Shown here one piece after another: positions 61,114 through 64,000 of a stretch of DNA of 64,000 bases. Made by a program: the position numbers and the translations under genes. Each line of letters opens with the position of its first letter. Within the stretch, counting starts at the first letter, position 1. Origin of the DNA: Klebsiella pneumoniae (GTDB lineage: Bacteria > Pseudomonadota > Gammaproteobacteria > Enterobacterales > Enterobacteriaceae); the NCBI RefSeq assembly GCF_000742135.1, contig NZ_KN046818.1, positions 992,841-1,056,840 of the forward strand, written 5' to 3'. Under the pieces are notes generated by a model. That model saw nothing but the letters and a program-made list of their open reading frames with translations. It did no database searches and was not told the DNA's origin.

Positions 61114-61617
61114 AGTTCCTTCTCACTATGGCTTCTGAAAGCGGCGACGTCGGCAAAGGCACTTGCGTCGAATGAGCGCTGTAAACGTAGCATATCTGGG
61201 AAAAGGATCCGCAATGTCGATGCTTAACCTTTGCCCCAGTCACAAATAACCGCATGCTGGCCGTGTCAAACCGGGCGAAATGGACTGTTTGCGTTCGCTA
61301 TCGCCATAATAAAGCGTGAGTAAAAGAGGTATTGGTCGAGAGACTGAGGCAAATGTACTGGCTATTTTATCGACAATCGGCCGAGCCGTAGAGGTTAGGT
61401 TTATTTATTTATGCATTAAACAGGAAATTTTACGCGTTGCGTCTAATAATAGAGTAGTCCCCAGCGTAAGGGCTGAATTTATCCTGGAATCGGCTTATAA
61501 TAACGCGCTTTGTGATTGAGTATTACCGCACGAATTGGAAAAATACTACGTGCAGGATCCGCTACTTTATTTCGCGGTTTTTGCTCAGCTATTATTGAGT
61601 GAATTAACAGGATTACT
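61114..61617. other. Spacer upstream of the lpxL-type gene
   Basis: About 500 bases between divergent genes; it should carry both promoters. The short frame at 61316-61519 starts with GTG, lacks a ribosome site and is not accepted. AT-rich from 61390. No PhoP box of standard spacing was found by eye. Confidence 0.45.
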
Positions 61618-62538
61618 ATGTCAAATTTACCCAAATTTTCCCGCGCGCTGTTGCACCCGCGTTACTGGCTGTTGTGGCTGGGAATTGGCTTTTTGTGGCT
61701 GCTGGTGCAATTACCGTATCCGGTGATCTACCGTCTGGGAACGGCGCTTGGGCGGCTGGCAATGCGGGTGATGAAAAGCCGCGCGCGGATTGCCAGACGT
61801 AATCTCGAACTCTGCTTTCCCGAGATGAGCGCCGCCGATCGCGAGGCGCTGCTGGTGAAAAACTTTGAATCGCTGGGCATGGGGCTGATGGAGACCGGCA
61901 TGGCCTGGTTCTGGCCGACGCACCGGGTAGCGCGCTGGACCGAGACCAGCGGCGTTAACGAGGTGGTGGAGCTTCTGGAAGAAAAGCAGGGCATTTTACT
62001 GATCGGTATCCATTTTCTGACCCTCGAAATGGGTGCGCGAATGTACGGCATGTTTACCCCAGGCATTGGCGTCTACCGTCCTAACGATAACCCGCTGATT
62101 GACTGGCTGCAAACCTGGGGACGCTTGCGCTCTAACAAGACCATGCTGGATCGAAAAAATCTGAAAGGGATGGTCAGGGCGCTAAAAGAGGGGGAAATTC
62201 TCTGGTACGCGCCGGATCATGACTACGGTCCGGCCAGCAGCGTCTTCGCCCCGCTGTTTGCCGTCGAACAGGCAGCGACCACCACCGGTACCTGGATGCT
62301 GGCGAAAATGTCCGGGGCGACGATTGTGCCGTTTGTTCCGCGGCGCAAGCCCAACGGCATGGGGTATGAATTAATCTCCCTGACGCCGGAGCGCACGCCG
62401 CCGCTGGCGAGCGCCGAGGTTACGGCGGCCTGGATGAATCAGATTATCGAACAGTGCATCCTGATGGCGCCCGAGCAATACATGTGGCTGCACCGGCGCT
62501 TTAAGACCCGCCCGGAAGGAGTACCGCCGCGTTACTGA
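61618..62538 (+). CDS. lpxL: Lipid A lauroyl/myristoyl-type acyltransferase (LpxL family)
   Basis: 306 residues, the E. coli LpxL length and strongly similar throughout ([60 protein letters not shown]). Acyl-ACP-dependent transferase adding a secondary acyl chain to Kdo2-lipid IVA at the inner membrane. N-terminal membrane anchor and the HX4E catalytic motif HFLTLE at about residue 132. Klebsiella is known to have two LpxL enzymes; which one this is cannot be told. Surroundings differ from E. coli lpxL. Confidence 0.92.
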   Translation: MSNLPKFSRALLHPRYWLLWLGIGFLWLLVQLPYPVIYRLGTALGRLAMRVMKSRARIARRNLELCFPEMSAADREALLVKNFESLGMGLMETGMAWFWPTHRVARWTETSGVNEVVELLEEKQGILLIGIHFLTLEMGARMYGMFTPGIGVYRPNDNPLIDWLQTWGRLRSNKTMLDRKNLKGMVRALKEGEILWYAPDHDYGPASSVFAPLFAVEQAATTTGTWMLAKMSGATIVPFVPRRKPNGMGYELISLTPERTPPLASAEVTAAWMNQIIEQCILMAPEQYMWLHRRFKTRPEGVPPRY

Positions 62539-62638
62539 ACGCCTCGGCCAAAAAATAAGCGCATCGGTAGCACGCTTAGTAAATCGCCGTCTATACTGAA
62601 AGGGCCTGACTGAAGGCTAATTCCAAGGAGATTGCAGG

Positions 62639-62911
62639 ATGAAAAAAGTGATAGTCGCGTTAGCCCTTTCCGCCGTTGCATTTGGCGCCTCCGCCGCGCA
62701 GTTGATTACCAAAGAAGAAGTGAAACACTTCAAACTGACCAAAGTCGGGCCGATCTCGGTGGGGCCGTCCGGTGGCGAATTCTCTTCGCCTTCCGATCTG
62801 CACGATCAGCTCTCCAAGCTGGCCGATGAGAAAGGCGGAAAGTACTACGTGATCACCGCTGCGCGTGAGCATGGCCCTAACTTTGAAGCCACAGCGGAAG
62901 TGTATAAATAA
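62639..62911 (+). CDS. YhcN/BhsA-family (DUF1471) periplasmic stress protein
   Basis: 90 residues. Signal peptide MKKVIVALALSAVAFGASA, then the small DUF1471 alpha/beta domain (about residues 25-90): HFKLTKVGPISVGPSG, SDLHDQLSKLADEKGGKYYV and the family ending FEATAEVYK. Paralogues answer acid, peroxide or copper stress and affect biofilm in E. coli. Strong AAGGAG before the ATG. Followed by an intrinsic terminator; near cadC, itself an acid-response regulator. Confidence 0.92.
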   Translation: MKKVIVALALSAVAFGASAAQLITKEEVKHFKLTKVGPISVGPSGGEFSSPSDLHDQLSKLADEKGGKYYVITAAREHGPNFEATAEVYK

Positions 62912-62966
62912 CCTTTTTTTAAAGCGTGCCGTATCGGCGCGCAACGCATTGAGCCTGGAGCGCGTT

Positions 62967-62988
62967 AAGCCTCCGGGCTTATTTTTTT
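62967..62988 (+). terminator. Short intrinsic terminator after the DUF1471 gene
   Basis: AAGCC/GGCTT stem (62967-62971 with 62976-62980), loop TCCG, and a seven-base T-run after one A. The stem is short but GC-containing and the T-run is good. Confidence 0.65.
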
Positions 62989-63204
62989 CTGCTATCGGAA
63001 TTGCCTTAGGCAATAGCGGCAGCGGAAATGCGTTTTTATCGCTATATATAGATTTCATGATCACGATGTTAATGAATTATTGCTTTTTATTGTTAATAAA
63101 GAGCCAATTCCGGCCTAATGCCTGAGGGAGTGACCCCTGGCAAAAATAGGTAGGACAAATGTGTTATCATCGCGCCTTTCCCTTTTTGTCTGGGGCTTTC
63201 TTGT

Positions 63205-64000
63205 ATGCTACAACCTGTTGTTCGCGTCGGTGAATGGCTGGTAACCCCCTCTGTAAACCAAATCAGCAGGAAGGGGCGCCAGCTTACCCTTGAACCGCGT
63301 TTAATCGATCTTCTGGTCTTTTTTGCCCGCCATCCGGGGGAAGTGCTTAGCCGGGACGAGCTTATCGAAAACGTCTGGACCCGGAACGTTGTGACCAGCC
63401 ACGTCGTCACGCAGAGTATTTCTGAACTGCGCAAGTCGCTCAAAGACGGCGACGACGTTAGCCTTGAGTACATCGCGACGGTACCCAAACGGGGGTATAA
63501 GCTCACGGTGCCGGTGATCTGGTGCACCGAAGAGGGGGAGGAGCTAGCCCCGTCGATGGAGGCGCTGACGCCTTCGCCGTCGACCGCCGTTCCTGCGCCG
63601 CCGGCCGCCGGTGCGCCATCCGACGTCTCTGTCCCTCTCCCTGATGCCGCCGCGCCGCCACCGGCTCCTACCGTGGCCAGCGCGCCGTCAGGCCGCAAGC
63701 GCCTCACTACCGCCCTGGTGTGGGGGCTGTTCCTGTTGGCGCTGGGCACCTGCGTGGCGCTGGTGGCGCTGTCGAGCATGGAATCGCGGCCGCCGGTCAA
63801 CAAGGCGCGTCTGCTGCTCAATCCGCGCGATATCGATATCCACCTGGTGAATGGCAACTCCTGTGCTAACTGGTCGTCGCAGCACTCCTACGCCGTAGGA
63901 CTGGCCAGCCTGATCACCACCTCGCTGAACACCTTCTCGACCTTTATGGTGCATGACAAAACGGACTACAACATCAATGAGCCGAGCAGTTCCGGCAAAA
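63205..64000 (+). CDS. cadC: Membrane-integrated pH/lysine regulator CadC, N-terminal part
   Basis: Runs off the window after 265 codons (E. coli CadC 512). Cytoplasmic ToxR-like winged helix (residues about 1-105: RVGEWLVTPSVNQISR, PRLIDLLVFFARHPGEVLSR, YIATVPKRGYKL), a long Pro/Ala-rich linker (about 115-170), one transmembrane helix (VWGLFLLALGTCVALVAL) and the start of the periplasmic sensor (LLLNPRDIDIHLV, with Cys in NSCANW equivalent to the E. coli redox Cys). CadC activates cadBA under low pH with lysine. The linker is longer and more Pro-rich than in E. coli. Confidence 0.95.
   Translation, partial: MLQPVVRVGEWLVTPSVNQISRKGRQLTLEPRLIDLLVFFARHPGEVLSRDELIENVWTRNVVTSHVVTQSISELRKSLKDGDDVSLEYIATVPKRGYKLTVPVIWCTEEGEELAPSMEALTPSPSTAVPAPPAAGAPSDVSVPLPDAAAPPPAPTVASAPSGRKRLTTALVWGLFLLALGTCVALVALSSMESRPPVNKARLLLNPRDIDIHLVNGNSCANWSSQHSYAVGLASLITTSLNTFSTFMVHDKTDYNINEPSSSGK

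Noticed and set aside
61316..61519. 67-codon plus-strand frame upstream of the lpxL-type gene
   Set aside because: Begins with GTG without a Shine-Dalgarno; in a divergent promoter spacer; composition not host-like.
50345..64000. Second attachment-site copy (duplicate of the tRNA-Arg 3' end)
   Set aside because: No second GGTTCGAATCC-type stretch noticed downstream of the tRNA; an intact island boundary cannot be claimed.

Overview
The window is enterobacterial chromosome and most likely belongs to the Klebsiella pneumoniae complex. This rests on gene order, on near-identity of many proteins to Escherichia coli counterparts recalled from memory, on high GC, and on Klebsiella-like differences from E. 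coli: no aes between hemH and gsk, no ybcI between cysS and ybcJ, and a porin gene where E. coli K-12 has rhsD. Species within the complex cannot be decided from this sequence alone.

Bases 1-50344 are core backbone. In order they hold: the tail of a MocR/PdxR-type regulator; ylaC, maa, hha-tomB; the acrAB efflux operon with divergent acrR; mscK; an Rpn-type nuclease gene with an apparent gene-within-gene; rsmS, priC, ybaN, apt; dnaX-ybaB-recR; htpG, adk, hemH, gsk; ybaL, fsr, ushA, ybaK; the small RNA chiX; ybaP; copA and cueR; ybbJ-qmcA; fetAB; cnoX, ybbO, tesA; ybbA-ybbP; a porin; mnmH; purEK; a small membrane protein; lpxH-ppiB; cysS; ybcJ-folD; and tRNA-Arg(TCT), the argU equivalent. Several regulatory sites are legible: a perfect AcrR palindrome, CRP, PurR, Fur and CueR sites, a consensus sigma-32 promoter at htpG, and programmed -1 frameshift signals in dnaX and copA.

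Bases 50345-61617 are accessory. Directly after the tRNA lies the broken 3' end of a tyrosine integrase, the scar of an element that once used argU. Then come a small secreted cysteine-rich protein, a periplasmic hydroxyisourate hydrolase, two tiny genes missed by length cut-offs, a citrate synthase paralogue whose second catalytic His is replaced by Asn, a LuxR-type regulator overlapping a small unknown gene, a minimal four-gene chaperone-usher fimbrial operon with an AT-rich upstream region, and a GNAT acetyltransferase.

Bases 61618-64000 hold an lpxL-type lipid A acyltransferase, a YhcN/BhsA-family small periplasmic protein and the first part of cadC, which runs off the window.

Most interesting: the internal start in the Rpn gene, which fits the known pattern of a nuclease toxin encoding its own inhibitor; the active-site-altered citrate synthase; the integrase scar with adjoining small genes; and the two conserved recoding sites. 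All functional calls come from reading motifs and recalled family knowledge; no searches were run.
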